Source: an uncultured Christensenellaceae bacterium (GTDB lineage: Bacteria; Bacillota; Clostridia; Christensenellales; UMGS416). From it: a stretch of DNA of 64,000 nt. Positions 18,610-27,299 of this stretch are shown here, piece by piece; positions within the stretch are counted from its first letter, which is position 1, and each line of letters begins with the position of its first letter. Both the position numbers and the translations under genes were made by a program. The DNA lies in contig CALWDW010000052.1 in NCBI GenBank assembly GCA_944376795.1, positions 1 to 64,000 on the forward strand. The letters are read 5' to 3'. The notes beneath the pieces are model-generated. The model made no database searches. It saw nothing but the letters and a program-made list of their open reading frames with translations, and was not told the DNA's origin.

Positions 18610-19263
18610 CTAACAGCACGGTACGCAGGGGACGCCGCCACAGCAGCAATTGGCACAGAGTAGCATCGTGCAAAGGTTGTCGCAGCAAGAGGCACTGGAC
18701 GGGCCTCCGGTGCGGTAGGTCTGTTGGGTATACTGGCGCGTCTGCCCCATAATGGATTCCAGCGCGTTACGGTACTCCGCGTTTCCCGGATCCATGTCCA
18801 CAGCCTGCTGGATATGGGACCGCGCCTGGGCATACCAACCCCTGCGCAGATAGACCACACCGCGCAGGAAGTACCACTCGGCATTGTGAACCTGCATCCC
18901 CTCCAGGAGCTGTTCGGCCATCATGATATTCCCCGAATCAATCATCTGTCGAATGTAGAGGAAGGAGTGGGGATCGCTCCCGGTAGGCCTTCCGCCATAT
19001 TGGTTATAGCCGCCGCCAAAAGGATTGTAGCCACCATAGGGATTATAGCCGCCCGCTCCCTGTCCCTGGCCCGCGCCTCCCCGTTTGGTAAGGATGTCAT
19101 AGGCCTGGTTGATCTCCTGCATTTTTTTCTCGGCCTGGTCCTTCAGCGGGCTGTCCACATAGCGGTCAGGATGGTACTTCTTGGCAAGGGTGCGATAGGC
19201 CTGCTTAATTTCTTCCTCTGTCGCATCGGGGGATACGCCCAATACTTTATAAGGATCCTGCAT
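18610..19263 (-). CDS. J-domain protein with cysteine-dense C-terminal tail
   Basis: A 217-residue protein. Residues 1-62 are a J domain with the HPD motif at 31-33, the contact that stimulates DnaK. A Gly/Tyr/Asn-rich linker (about 62-95) follows, then a helical region of TPR-like character (about 105-170), and finally a tail with ten cysteines in the last 25 residues. The start is ATG 19263 after GGAAAGGAGG; the open frame upstream is a shadow of the DUF5685 gene, with which it overlaps by 17 bases. The zinc-finger and client domains of DnaJ are missing, so this is a specialised co-chaperone. The tail could bind metal or be lipidated; neither is proven. Confidence 0.85.
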   Translation of the reverse strand: MQDPYKVLGVSPDATEEEIKQAYRTLAKKYHPDRYVDSPLKDQAEKKMQEINQAYDILTKRGGAGQGQGAGGYNPYGGYNPFGGGYNQYGGRPTGSDPHSFLYIRQMIDSGNIMMAEQLLEGMQVHNAEWYFLRGVVYLRRGWYAQARSHIQQAVDMDPGNAEYRNALESIMGQTRQYTQQTYRTGGPSSASCCDNLCTMLLCANCCCGGVPCVPCC

Positions 19264-20140
19264 GTTGACCTCCTTTCCCCTTGCTTGGCTTTGAATCTCT
19301 GGGATGTTCCGCAACACGTTCCAATGTGGAAGGCATGCCGGCATAAAGTAGATTGTACAAAATCCCGTGGGCAGGTCCTTCTTCCGGCAGAAGGTCGAAG
19401 GCATTCGCCGCCTGCATGGCCGCCCACTGGGCCGTTTCCCGTGCCAGGCCCCGAACCGCCTGCGGACTTCCCTCCGCCAGTCGCAGCACATTATACGCGC
19501 CAGTCTCCGCGTCCACCAGCTGGTCGTCCAGGGCGTCTACCAAGTAGAGCCAGCGTCCCAGCTGCAAGCCCATCCAGCGCAGGGGTTCCCGCATATCTTC
19601 CCCAATGCCTTCAAAGCTCATCACTACCTGGGCCACTGTCTGCCCTGACAGCTCAGCCATCCGGTCCATATCGCTGCAGCCCTCCTGTTCCAGCGCACCG
19701 ATCTCTCTTACCAGAGCTTCCACATTCCGAAATGTCTCTTGTGCCGCTGCATTTCGTGCCGTCATATGCCGCACGGCAGGGCCCAGTATTCCCAAAGCTC
19801 CTCGCGCCTGCAGATCCTTCTCATCGGCAACGGCATCTTGGGCACGGAAATAGGCTAAAAGCACACAGGCGCGTGCTGCCGCATCCAACGCAGGGTCATC
19901 GGCCACAATGGGCTGCGTAACGCCCGGATGCAGGATACAGGCCCGCTTTTCCAGGGGAATCTGATCCCGATCCGTCAACCAAAGCAGTGCCAATACCGCC
20001 GCGTCGTACTGCAAGTATAGGCGGGAGAGATGGCCGCAGTTTTTCCCGATCGCCCGGCATACGCCGCAATACACAGCTCGGTAGAGCTGGGCCTCCCGAA
20101 CCTTCAGCTCAGGAAGCAGCGGCCGCAGGTAGCCAAACAT
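19247..20140 (-). CDS. DUF5685 family protein
   Basis: A 297-residue mostly helical protein of the DUF5685 family. It begins MFGYLRPLLPELKVREAQ and carries YCGVCRAIGKNCGHLSRLYLQYD (about 20-42), typical of the group. The ATG at 20140 is chosen because AGGAGG lies six bases upstream. Its 3' end overlaps the J-domain gene, indicating translational coupling. DUF5685 genes are often followed by a J-domain gene in Clostridia (from general knowledge); no biochemical role is known to me. Confidence 0.75.
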   Translation of the reverse strand: MFGYLRPLLPELKVREAQLYRAVYCGVCRAIGKNCGHLSRLYLQYDAAVLALLWLTDRDQIPLEKRACILHPGVTQPIVADDPALDAAARACVLLAYFRAQDAVADEKDLQARGALGILGPAVRHMTARNAAAQETFRNVEALVREIGALEQEGCSDMDRMAELSGQTVAQVVMSFEGIGEDMREPLRWMGLQLGRWLYLVDALDDQLVDAETGAYNVLRLAEGSPQAVRGLARETAQWAAMQAANAFDLLPEEGPAHGILYNLLYAGMPSTLERVAEHPRDSKPSKGKGGQHAGSL

Positions 20141-20326
20141 TCCCTTCCTCCTTGGCTTATCACTGTCATCAAAAATCATTGTCCTCTTCCCTATGGAATC
20201 AGACTATTTTTTATTGTAGCACAGATCCCCTTCCTTGGCTAGCAGGAGGATCCAGCGGAATGAAAACCTTTTGTAAATCCATGGATAAAAAACCGCAAAC
20301 CTGTTCCCCCGCACGGGAAACTATGC

Positions 20327-20332
20327 TATACT
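20327..20332 (+). promoter_or_regulatory. Extended -10 promoter of the tandem esterase genes
   Basis: TGCTATACT places an extended -10 box (TG-n-TATACT, hexamer 20327-20332) 37 bases before the first esterase start. No convincing -35 is present at the expected distance. Confidence 0.5.
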
Positions 20333-20369
20333 TATTTTATCGGCAAAATTAAACAGGAGGAGATCTGTC

Positions 20370-21164
20370 ATGGCATTGATGCACGTCGACTTTTTCTCGG
20401 ACACATTGGGGATGTGCGCCGAAATGGACGTTATCCTTCCCCAGCAAACCTCCGGGCAGATTGGTATGGAGGGAAAGGCCGGCTCCGGCAAGTATCCGAC
20501 ACTCTATCTGCTTCACGGTATGAGCGATGACCACACCATCTGGCAGCGCCGCACCAGTATTGAGCGCTACGTCAGTGAAATGGGCATTGCTGTAGTCATG
20601 CCCAGCACCCATCTAGGGTGGTATACCGATATGTACCTGGGTTTTGACTACTTCACCTACATCAGCCAGGAGCTGCCCGCCATCTGCCGTTCCTTCTTCC
20701 CCAACATGTCCAGCCGACGGGAAGACACCTTTGCCGCCGGGCTCTCTATGGGCGGCTACGGCGCGCTGAAACTGGGTCTATCTGCCTCCGACAGTTTCGG
20801 AGCGGTGGCTTCCCTCTCCGGTGGCCTCGACGCGGCCTCCATCTGCGAGGAAAATGCCCGCTCGGAAAAAAGAGTCCAGCTCTGGGAGGACATTTTCGGC
20901 CCCGCGGAAGCCGTCCGCGGCGGAAAGAACGACCTCTTCGCCGAAGCCGAACGTCTCAAGGCTTCCGGTAAGCCTCTGCCTAAGGTCTACATGTGGTGTG
21001 GTACAGAGGACTTCCTCTACCGTGCGAACACCGACATGCGGGATCACCTGCAGAACCTCGGCTACGACCTGACCTATGAAGAATCCCCCGGCGACCACCA
21101 GTGGAAGTATTGGGATGAAAAGATCCAGACCGTCCTTCAGTGGCTTCCCATTGAGAAAAAGTAA
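20370..21164 (+). CDS. Alpha/beta-hydrolase esterase (tributyrin esterase/EstA-like), copy 1
   Basis: Cytoplasmic serine esterase of 264 residues in the esterase D / S-formylglutathione-hydrolase-like group that includes lactococcal tributyrin esterase. The nucleophile elbow is G-L-S126-M-G-G, the oxyanion segment is YLLHGMSDDHTIW (46-58), the acid is likely Asp in CGTEDFLY, and the base is His in PGDHQWKYWD. AGGAGG precedes the ATG. A second, closely related esterase begins 13 bases after the stop, a clear tandem duplication. Short-chain acyl or acetyl esters are likely substrates; the true substrate is not known. Confidence 0.88.
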   Translation: MALMHVDFFSDTLGMCAEMDVILPQQTSGQIGMEGKAGSGKYPTLYLLHGMSDDHTIWQRRTSIERYVSEMGIAVVMPSTHLGWYTDMYLGFDYFTYISQELPAICRSFFPNMSSRREDTFAAGLSMGGYGALKLGLSASDSFGAVASLSGGLDAASICEENARSEKRVQLWEDIFGPAEAVRGGKNDLFAEAERLKASGKPLPKVYMWCGTEDFLYRANTDMRDHLQNLGYDLTYEESPGDHQWKYWDEKIQTVLQWLPIEKK

Positions 21165-21177
21165 GGAGGAGAAAACC

Positions 21178-21984
21178 ATGGCACTACTGCACGTCAACTT
21201 TTTTTCCGAAAGCCTGGGAATGAGCGTGGCCTGCGATGTGATCCTTCCCCAGCGGGCTACCAAGCAGATTGGCATGGCCGCCGAAGCGCGGCAGGATAAG
21301 CATCCGGTGCTCTGGCTCCTCCACGGTGCCAGCGATAACCATACCATCTGGCAGCGCCGTACCAGCATTGAGCGCTACGCTGCGCCGCTGGGGCTGGCTG
21401 TCGTTATGCCCAACGCCCATCTGAGTTCCTATGCGGACATGGTACACGGCGGAAAATACTACACCTACATCAGTCAGGAGCTTCCTGCCATCATGCGCTC
21501 CTTCTTCCCCCTGTCCGAGAAGCGGGAGGACAATTTCATCGCCGGGCTCTCCATGGGCGGCGCAGGCTGTCTGAAGATCGGGCTAGCCAATCCGGAGCAT
21601 TACGCCGCCATCGGCTGCCTGTCCGCCGGCGCATCCAACGTCCCCCGCAAGGCTCCCGCCAACCCTTCTTGGGAACGGCGACTCAAGCTCCTTTACGATG
21701 GAAAGGACATCACCGGCACGGTGGAGGATACCTTCTACAGCGCACAAAAGATCCTGGAAACCGGCGCTCCCGTCCCGCGGATCTTCCATGCCTGTGGCAC
21801 TGAGGACTTCGTCCTAGAAAACGCCCGGGCAACCCGCGACTTCTTCCTTGGTTTGGAAGGGAACCCCTTTGACTACACCTACGAGGAGCATCCCGGCGCC
21901 CACACCTGGGAATTTTGGGATGAGCACATCCAGCATTTCCTGAAGTTCATCGACTTGAAGCCCCTGGAGGATATCCGGAACTAA
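21178..21984 (+). CDS. Alpha/beta-hydrolase esterase, copy 2
   Basis: A 268-residue paralog of the preceding esterase, alike from the first residues (MALLHVNFFSESLGM against MALMHVDFFSDTLGM). The nucleophile is S125 in GLSMGG, the acid Asp in CGTEDFVLE, and the base His in PGAHTWEFWD. The loop before the nucleophile differs (AHLSSYADMVHGGKYY against THLGWYTDMYLGFDYF), so the two may act on different esters. AAGGAGG lies before the ATG and the pair ends in a strong terminator. Confidence 0.88.
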   Translation: MALLHVNFFSESLGMSVACDVILPQRATKQIGMAAEARQDKHPVLWLLHGASDNHTIWQRRTSIERYAAPLGLAVVMPNAHLSSYADMVHGGKYYTYISQELPAIMRSFFPLSEKREDNFIAGLSMGGAGCLKIGLANPEHYAAIGCLSAGASNVPRKAPANPSWERRLKLLYDGKDITGTVEDTFYSAQKILETGAPVPRIFHACGTEDFVLENARATRDFFLGLEGNPFDYTYEEHPGAHTWEFWDEHIQHFLKFIDLKPLEDIRN

Positions 21985-21997
21985 TCGACCCACACCA

Positions 21998-22040
21998 AAG
22001 AAGGCCCGTACAAGCGTGCTTGCGCTGTACGGGCCTTCTT
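21998..22040. terminator. Bidirectional terminator between convergent genes
   Basis: Perfect 15-base arms, AAGAAGGCCCGTACA (21998-22012) and TGTACGGGCCTTCTT (22026-22040), around a 13-base loop. T-rich flanks occur on both sides. It serves the plus-strand esterases and the minus-strand phosphatase that ends at 22048. Confidence 0.85.
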
Positions 22041-22047
22041 CATACTC

Positions 22048-23157
22048 TTATTCGATTCTGCCTTGGTACCAACCGCATATGCCCCGGGCCTTGGCGTATA
22101 CGCCGCGGGAAGTCCGTAATAGGAGCTTGATGGACTCTCCTGCACGAATGGGGAGCTGATAGTCCGCATAGTCCATGGTCTCCCATCCATCCTCCAACGG
22201 ATAGACAAAAGCATTTGGTATGAATAAGCGGTGGCCCGTCCGCTGGTGCGCAACGTAGGCAAAGTCCTCCTGACGATCCAGGATCTGGACGGCATTATCT
22301 CCCCAGTGTATATAGAAAGAATGCTCTGAGGCTTCCTGGCTGTCCAAGGCCGTGGCGGCGGGCATGGCATCATAACTTACATATTCTGCATTTTCCCTCT
22401 CCACGTCCGGAATCATCAATACATTGAGCTGACCGAAATCCTTCAGCCCACAGCCTCCGTCAATATTGATAATATGCTGCGTCCTGCTGACCAGGGGATC
22501 CATGCTGTGAAAATTGGTGCGGTAAAGGCAGGTGGGCCAGTGTCCAACCACCACATACCGGTCGAACCGCAGGCCTTCCTCCTGAAACGCGTCCCACTTC
22601 ATGAAGCGATAGGGATCCTCTCCCTGGAAAGCATTCAAATTCTCGTGCGGAATCCCTCCGTGGACAAAGATGTAGCGCCCCGCCTCCAGGATTGTGGGAA
22701 GCCCATGGATAAAGTCCCACTCCTCGGCATAAGCCTTCAGCAGCGTGCCCCGCGCCCGCAGAAGATCTGCCGCCGTATGCAGCTCCAGGCCCTGCTCCAT
22801 GAACATCTCCTGCAAAAGGCTGTGACCAAACCAGCGCAATTGGCCGCAATGCCGTGCGAAGACGGTCTCTGCCGAGGAGCCGTCCAAGGTTTCCAGCATT
22901 TGAAAGGTCCAGGGATCGTTATTCCCCATGACAGCATAGACGCCACCCTGCCGGCACAGGCGCATCACGGAGCGCAAAGCCTCCAGGCTCCTGGGACCCT
23001 TCTCCACATAGTCGCCCAGGAGAATCAGCGTGTCGTCCTGACCGTAGCCTGCCGCGCGGAGCGCTCCCTCCAGATACCCGGGCTCCCCATGGATATCACT
23101 CATAACCAAGACCCTGCTTCCCTTGGGGATACTAAGCTTTTGTATGACGGTTTTCAT
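22048..23157 (-). CDS. Calcineurin-like metallophosphatase (Ser/Thr phosphatase type)
   Basis: About 369 residues. The N-terminal two-thirds is a PPP-like metallophosphatase: MSDIHGEPGYL (about 18-28), LLGDYVEKGPRS (46-57), VMGNNDPW, and later FVHGGIP and VVGHWPT, giving the metal-binding Asp, His and Asn residues. The C-terminal ~100 residues form a separate beta-rich segment ending LLRTSRGVYAKARGICGWYQG, possibly SH3-like. The ATG at 23157 follows AAGGGAGG; the long open frame upstream lacks a start site. The substrate may be phosphoprotein or a small molecule. No cognate kinase gene lies nearby. Confidence 0.8.
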   Translation of the reverse strand: MKTVIQKLSIPKGSRVLVMSDIHGEPGYLEGALRAAGYGQDDTLILLGDYVEKGPRSLEALRSVMRLCRQGGVYAVMGNNDPWTFQMLETLDGSSAETVFARHCGQLRWFGHSLLQEMFMEQGLELHTAADLLRARGTLLKAYAEEWDFIHGLPTILEAGRYIFVHGGIPHENLNAFQGEDPYRFMKWDAFQEEGLRFDRYVVVGHWPTCLYRTNFHSMDPLVSRTQHIINIDGGCGLKDFGQLNVLMIPDVERENAEYVSYDAMPAATALDSQEASEHSFYIHWGDNAVQILDRQEDFAYVAHQRTGHRLFIPNAFVYPLEDGWETMDYADYQLPIRAGESIKLLLRTSRGVYAKARGICGWYQGRIE

Positions 23158-23607
23158 TGCATAACCTCCCTTGGCAAGGGCTGAATATAGCCGGCAGTGC
23201 GCATTCTGACCGTTTGCCGCTGCACGGAGCCAGCACCAGAAGGGGAAAAGCACCCCCGACAACATGATAAAAGGATGACACCATCCTAAGCAGAAAATGC
23301 CGGCCGTAACGGATGCATGGAAATGATCCGCACCGGCCGAGGAAAGAGGCCAGAGTATCTCCTTTCCCGAATCGTCTGGGCATCCGGGAGGAACAATGCA
23401 CCCTCTTTCCTGCCGGTTTCCGCGGCGGCTTTCCCGCCTTCTGCCCAAAGAACGAAGGGAAACAACCTCCACAGCCATTCCCTGCAGTAAGGACTTCCCC
23501 ATGCATGCCATCTTGAGAAATACAGTGGGGCGATCCCTGGCCGCAGAGTTAGCCGTGCTGCGCATCACCGTCCCAATTGACTCGCAGAAACCGGAATGCG
23601 CCTTGAC
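23158..23607. other. 450-base stretch without a recognised gene
   Basis: Between the phosphatase start and the trpS stop. The minus strand is open throughout in frame with the phosphatase, but there is no internal start with a ribosome binding site and the translation is rich in Arg, Trp and Cys, unlike its neighbours. I see no riboswitch signature or strong terminator. Confidence 0.5.
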
Positions 23608-24615
23608 CTAGGGCATCACAAAGCCCACCTTTTTTTTGACCTTGGATAGGGTCTTGTTGGCCACATAAGAGGCGCGCTCCGCCCCGGCCTTGAGAATGCC
23701 CGCGAGGTATCCTTTATCGGCCAACAGTCGCTTCACCTCTGCCTGCAGAGGAGCGAGCACATCCACCACACTGTCGGCAACGGCCATCTTAAAGTCGCCA
23801 TAGCCCACGCCCGCAAACTCCCGGGCGATGTCGTCCAGCGATTTTCCGGTCATACAGCTCATGATGGTCATCAGGTTGGACACCCCCGGCTTCTTTTCCG
23901 GGTCATAACGCACCTCAGTCTCCAGATCGGTAATCGCCCGCTTAAACTTGCGGCGGATATCATCCATACTGTCCATCAGGAGGATGCACCCGGTATCTCC
24001 TGCTTCATCCGACTTGCTCATCTTGGAGGTAGGATCTTGCAGGCTCATCACCTTGGCGCCCACCGGGGGAATATAGGCCTCCGGAACCTTAAACGTAGGC
24101 GAATATGCATTATTAAAGCGAATCGCAATGTCCCGAGCAATCTCCAGGTGCTGTTTTTGGTCTACGCCCACCGGTACCAGGTCTGTCTGGTACAGCAGAA
24201 TGTCCGCCGCCATCAGCACGGGATAGTCAAAAAGTCCCACCGTAATGGAGTCATCCTTCAGCTTAGCAGACTTCTCCTTAAACTGGGTCATACGGCTCAT
24301 TTCGCCCATGTAGCTGTAGCAGTTCAGAATCCACCCCAGCTCCGCATGGGCTGGAACCTGGGACTGCACAAACATGACTGACTTCTCCGGATCGATGCCG
24401 CAGGCCAAGTAGGTGGCGATCAGCGTCAGCGTCCGCCGCCGCAGGTCGGCAGGATCCTGCCGGACGGTAATGGCATGCATGTCCGCTACCCAGTAGTAGC
24501 AGGTACCCAGCGCTTCCATGGGCTTTAAGTTGCGTAGCGCGCCAATATAGTTCCCCAGCGTCAAATCCCCGGAGGGCTTGATCCCCGTCAAAACGACCTT
24601 CTGATTCTCATCCAT
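23608..24615 (-). CDS. trpS: Tryptophan--tRNA ligase
   Basis: Class I aminoacyl-tRNA synthetase that charges tRNA-Trp. The 335-residue length is normal. The HIGH-type signature is in PSGDLTLGN (14-22) and the KMSKS loop is KMSKS (198-202). The tryptophan-pocket segment DMHAITVRQDP (45-55) is present. The start is fixed by GAAGGAGG just upstream. Expression is controlled by a T-box leader immediately before the gene, so it should rise when tRNA-Trp is uncharged. Confidence 0.96.
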   Translation of the reverse strand: MDENQKVVLTGIKPSGDLTLGNYIGALRNLKPMEALGTCYYWVADMHAITVRQDPADLRRRTLTLIATYLACGIDPEKSVMFVQSQVPAHAELGWILNCYSYMGEMSRMTQFKEKSAKLKDDSITVGLFDYPVLMAADILLYQTDLVPVGVDQKQHLEIARDIAIRFNNAYSPTFKVPEAYIPPVGAKVMSLQDPTSKMSKSDEAGDTGCILLMDSMDDIRRKFKRAITDLETEVRYDPEKKPGVSNLMTIMSCMTGKSLDDIAREFAGVGYGDFKMAVADSVVDVLAPLQAEVKRLLADKGYLAGILKAGAERASYVANKTLSKVKKKVGFVMP

Positions 24616-24630
24616 GGTAAATCCTCCTTC

Positions 24631-24893
24631 AAAAAACATAAAGCCCTGTCCTCCTTGTAGGACAGGGCAAGCCTGCGGTACCACCTGCATTGATGCAAAT
24701 GCATCCCCTCACGGCGTGCCAATACACGCCCCGGCTGTCACGGGCCGGCCCGTCGGAGCCTACTTGCCGCACGACTTTCGGTCCGCACTCAGAAGTCCAT
24801 TCACCACAGAATCCAGACGAGGCTCACACCATCCCTCGCTCGCTTCCAGGACAGCCCGCGGCTACTCCTCTTCGTCAACGCTTTGCCTTTATT
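24631..24893 (-). promoter_or_regulatory. T-box leader of trpS, tryptophan specifier
   Basis: Minus-strand leader between the promoter and trpS. The T-box core AGGTGGTACCGCA lies at 24676-24688. It is followed by a terminator (GCCCTGTC ... GGACAGGGC, then a T-rich run; 24668-24631). Upstream, an AGTA element in GAGGAGTAGCC and a Stem I ending in GAATGGACTTCTGAGTGCGG give a specifier codon TGG (24799-24797), matching tryptophan and the gene it controls. The variable base after UGG in the antiterminator bulge is U, which would wobble-pair if the tRNA discriminator is G. Confidence 0.93.
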
Positions 24894-24922
24894 ATTATAC
24901 CATAGTTTTTCTACAAAATCAA
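24894..24922 (-). promoter_or_regulatory. sigma-A promoter of the T-box-trpS transcript
   Basis: Minus-strand TTGATT (24922-24917), a 17-base spacer and TATAAT (24899-24894), just before the T-box leader and within 50 bases after the manA-like stop. Confidence 0.85.
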
Positions 24923-24940
24923 GGGTCCCTGCTGCCACCG

Positions 24941-26068
24941 CTAAAGAGGATCCCCGATTTGCCGCTCCCCATCCGGCGTTTCGTACCTTACGCCCTCTGG
25001 ATGGCATAAAATAATTTCTAGCTCACCCTCCGCCCGAAGCTTTGGCACCGCGTAAGGAAGAAAAACCTCATCCGCCTGCTGCAGTGGCATGGTACCGCCC
25101 CCATAGACAAAGCGACCCTCTCCCTTTGTGACAATCGCGATTTGCGGAAAGCCCGTATTCCGCAAAGGAGCCGCTTCCTTCCCCCTAACGGTAAGACGGG
25201 TAAAGGAGAAATAACTCGTTTGTTCAGGACCGATAAGGATAGATTCTTCTCCCCACCCTCCTTGGCGGAAGCACTGCGGCGGTATCCTCCAGCGCCGGAA
25301 ATTTTCCTCACGGCTGCATCCACTGTAGACGTAGGCACCCAAAAGGCGGCGATCATAGAGTGCCGCTGCATCAGGATCCGCTGCCGCTGCCACCTCTGGC
25401 ACGGGAAGAGCGCCCAGGGTAATATCACTGGGCTCCTGGACCTCGATCACAAAGCAGCCTTCTCCCAGCGCGTGGGGGCAGCCACCGCCTACAAAATAGG
25501 TCTCACCCGGATGCACTTCGATCCTGTGACAGAGCGCCTCCAGCCCCGCCAGATCGCGGGCATAGTAACGCTCCTCCCACATCTGCCGGGTTACGCCCTC
25601 TCGGAAACCCAGCAGAATATACGCCGGCCGCGACGTATCATCCCGGGTAGAGAGCACGTACCAGCTCTCCTCCTTCCCATAGGGGCTCCCCCACATGGAC
25701 TTCGCCCAAGCGCGGGTTGGGTGGCACTGCAGGCCATACTGCCGCTGGGCGTCCAGGTATTTGATAAGCATACCGAGGCCCCGGCCATGACGCGCCTGGT
25801 GCTCCAAACCGAGGATCTCGTCGGGAGCCAGTTCGATGGCACGATAAAGGTACATCTGCCGCCCGTCCGGTAGAAGAACCTCGCTACACCCATAGTCAGG
25901 ATGGCCAGTCGGCGGATGCTCCACCCGCGTTACCGAGCCAATCCACGCCTCCGATCCATAAGAGGTATCCAACGCCGGCGCAATACCCCGAAACCGATCG
26001 ATTTCCCGTCCGCCCTGGCCGCGGATATGGTTGGGCACCAAACGCCAAGGCTCGTGATACATGGACAT
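24941..26068 (-). CDS. Type I phosphomannose-isomerase-like protein
   Basis: A 375-residue cupin of the class I mannose-6-phosphate isomerase family (interconverts mannose-6-P and fructose-6-P using zinc). Recognisable are LQCHPTRAWAKSMWG (QVHPDD-type zinc site), GKEESWYVL (GKTEMWYIL type), and GETYFVGGGCPHALGEGCFVIEVQEPSD. The canonical DD after HP is replaced by TR and the acidic GKTE is GKEE, so catalysis may be altered. ATG 26068 is preferred, with GGAG ten bases upstream; GTG 26077 is also in frame. It follows the GHMP kinase by 18 bases, hinting that both act on the same sugar. Confidence 0.75.
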   Translation of the reverse strand: MSMYHEPWRLVPNHIRGQGGREIDRFRGIAPALDTSYGSEAWIGSVTRVEHPPTGHPDYGCSEVLLPDGRQMYLYRAIELAPDEILGLEHQARHGRGLGMLIKYLDAQRQYGLQCHPTRAWAKSMWGSPYGKEESWYVLSTRDDTSRPAYILLGFREGVTRQMWEERYYARDLAGLEALCHRIEVHPGETYFVGGGCPHALGEGCFVIEVQEPSDITLGALPVPEVAAAADPDAAALYDRRLLGAYVYSGCSREENFRRWRIPPQCFRQGGWGEESILIGPEQTSYFSFTRLTVRGKEAAPLRNTGFPQIAIVTKGEGRFVYGGGTMPLQQADEVFLPYAVPKLRAEGELEIILCHPEGVRYETPDGERQIGDPL

Positions 26069-26086
26069 AGTGTCCACGCTCCTTCC

Positions 26087-27220
26087 CTAATCCGGGTCAA
26101 CCCGGTTGCCCTGGTCAGGTTGCAGAATCATTCCCGGGAAACCAATGGCCTGTACCGCATCCAGGACACGCTCCGCCGATTCCCGATCCGGACAATACAC
26201 ATAGCAGCAACCTCCGCCGCCGGAGCCGTTGATCTTGCCCCCCAGCGCCCCGTGCTCCATGGCTGTATCCAGAATGCGCTCAATGGTCGGCGTAGAGATC
26301 CCGAATCCATCCCGCAGGTTCACGTGATGCCGATAGATCATCTGACCAAAGCTCACCGGATCGAACTGCCCTTTTTCAAAGAAACGAAGCGCTTCCCGCA
26401 GTATGACGTAATTGTCATAGGAGGCCTGCAGCTTCTTCGTATGCCACTCGTCCAAATGCTTCAACAGCTCCAGCTTGGACGGATTCTGATAAAGGTCCCG
26501 AATGCCTTCCACGCCGTAGGGCTTCAGCTGTTCCAGCGCTTCCATAACCGGCTGCTTTGCCTGACTCAGCACCCGAATGGTATCCTTGTCGCACAGGGAG
26601 TCAAATAGCACGAAGTAACCGGGAATCTCAGTGTCCAGCCGGGTAGGCTTCACCGTTCCGCCGGCAAAATCCAAATGGACCAGCCCTCCATAAGCCGACG
26701 TGTAGTGATCCATCATACCGCCGGGCTCGTGGAACTCCTCCACCTCCGCCCGGTACCCCAGGTAAGCCAGTTCCGAGAGATCCTCCTTGACGGGAGCGCC
26801 CGACGCCTCCAGCAGCGCGCGCAGAATAACCATAATCATAGTGGTGGAGGAACACATACCCTTGCCGATGGGGATTTTGGCGTCCAGGGAAATATCATAT
26901 CCCTGCTGCGGATTCAAATAGCCTTCCTTCAGAAGAAGATTGACGCAGCTATTCATATAGTCGCGCTTATGCTGGTATACGATGGGCTTGCTTAGGTCAA
27001 TCCAATACTCCTGCGGAGGATATTCCGTGCCGTCACTGCCCAAGCTGCCAAGGCGCTCGTCACGAATAGAAATATGGATCTGCTGATCCTCCCGAGGAGA
27101 AATCGAAGCACAGAAGCGCAGATTGATTGCCAGCGCCACAACCTCCAGGCCCAGATAATCCAAATGCTCGCCAAAGAGGCAGATGCGGCTGGGCGTGGAA
27201 ACACGGATGGGATACATCAT
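26087..27220 (-). CDS. GHMP-family sugar kinase (galactokinase-like)
   Basis: ATP-dependent small-molecule kinase of 377 residues. Motif 1 is PSRICLFGEHLDYLG (about 9-23), close to the galactokinase signature; motif 2 is IPIGKGMCSSTTM (about 114-126), the phosphate loop; motif 3 is KINGSGGGGCCYVY near the C-terminus. Galactokinase itself has a different N-terminal sugar-binding segment, so the substrate is uncertain. The start follows GGAG at ten bases. It begins an operon with the ManA-like protein and has a candidate promoter at 27243-27271. Confidence 0.82.
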   Translation of the reverse strand: MMYPIRVSTPSRICLFGEHLDYLGLEVVALAINLRFCASISPREDQQIHISIRDERLGSLGSDGTEYPPQEYWIDLSKPIVYQHKRDYMNSCVNLLLKEGYLNPQQGYDISLDAKIPIGKGMCSSTTMIMVILRALLEASGAPVKEDLSELAYLGYRAEVEEFHEPGGMMDHYTSAYGGLVHLDFAGGTVKPTRLDTEIPGYFVLFDSLCDKDTIRVLSQAKQPVMEALEQLKPYGVEGIRDLYQNPSKLELLKHLDEWHTKKLQASYDNYVILREALRFFEKGQFDPVSFGQMIYRHHVNLRDGFGISTPTIERILDTAMEHGALGGKINGSGGGGCCYVYCPDRESAERVLDAVQAIGFPGMILQPDQGNRVDPD

Positions 27221-27242
27221 AGGGGACTATCTCCTTCTCATC

Positions 27243-27271
27243 ATTGCATAAAATCCGCCACACATCGTCAA
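27243..27271 (-). promoter_or_regulatory. Candidate promoter of the GHMP kinase operon
   Basis: Minus-strand TTGACG (27271-27266), a 17-base spacer and TGCAAT (27248-27243). The -35 is strong and the -10 moderate. A CACAT/ATGTG inverted repeat lies just upstream at about 27273-27289. Confidence 0.5.
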
Positions 27272-27299
27272 CACATGTCAGGGATGTGCTAAGTATAGA

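Noticed and set aside
23300-23480. Possible cobalamin-type riboswitch in the 450-base gap before the phosphatase
   Set aside because: Some GC-rich short inverted repeats occur, but the conserved B12-box and GGGAA/GCCACTG elements are not present.
23158-23568. Long in-frame extension upstream of the phosphatase
   Set aside because: The ATG at 23157 has a strong site; the upstream translation is Arg/Cys/Trp-rich and unlike the protein, so it is chance open reading.
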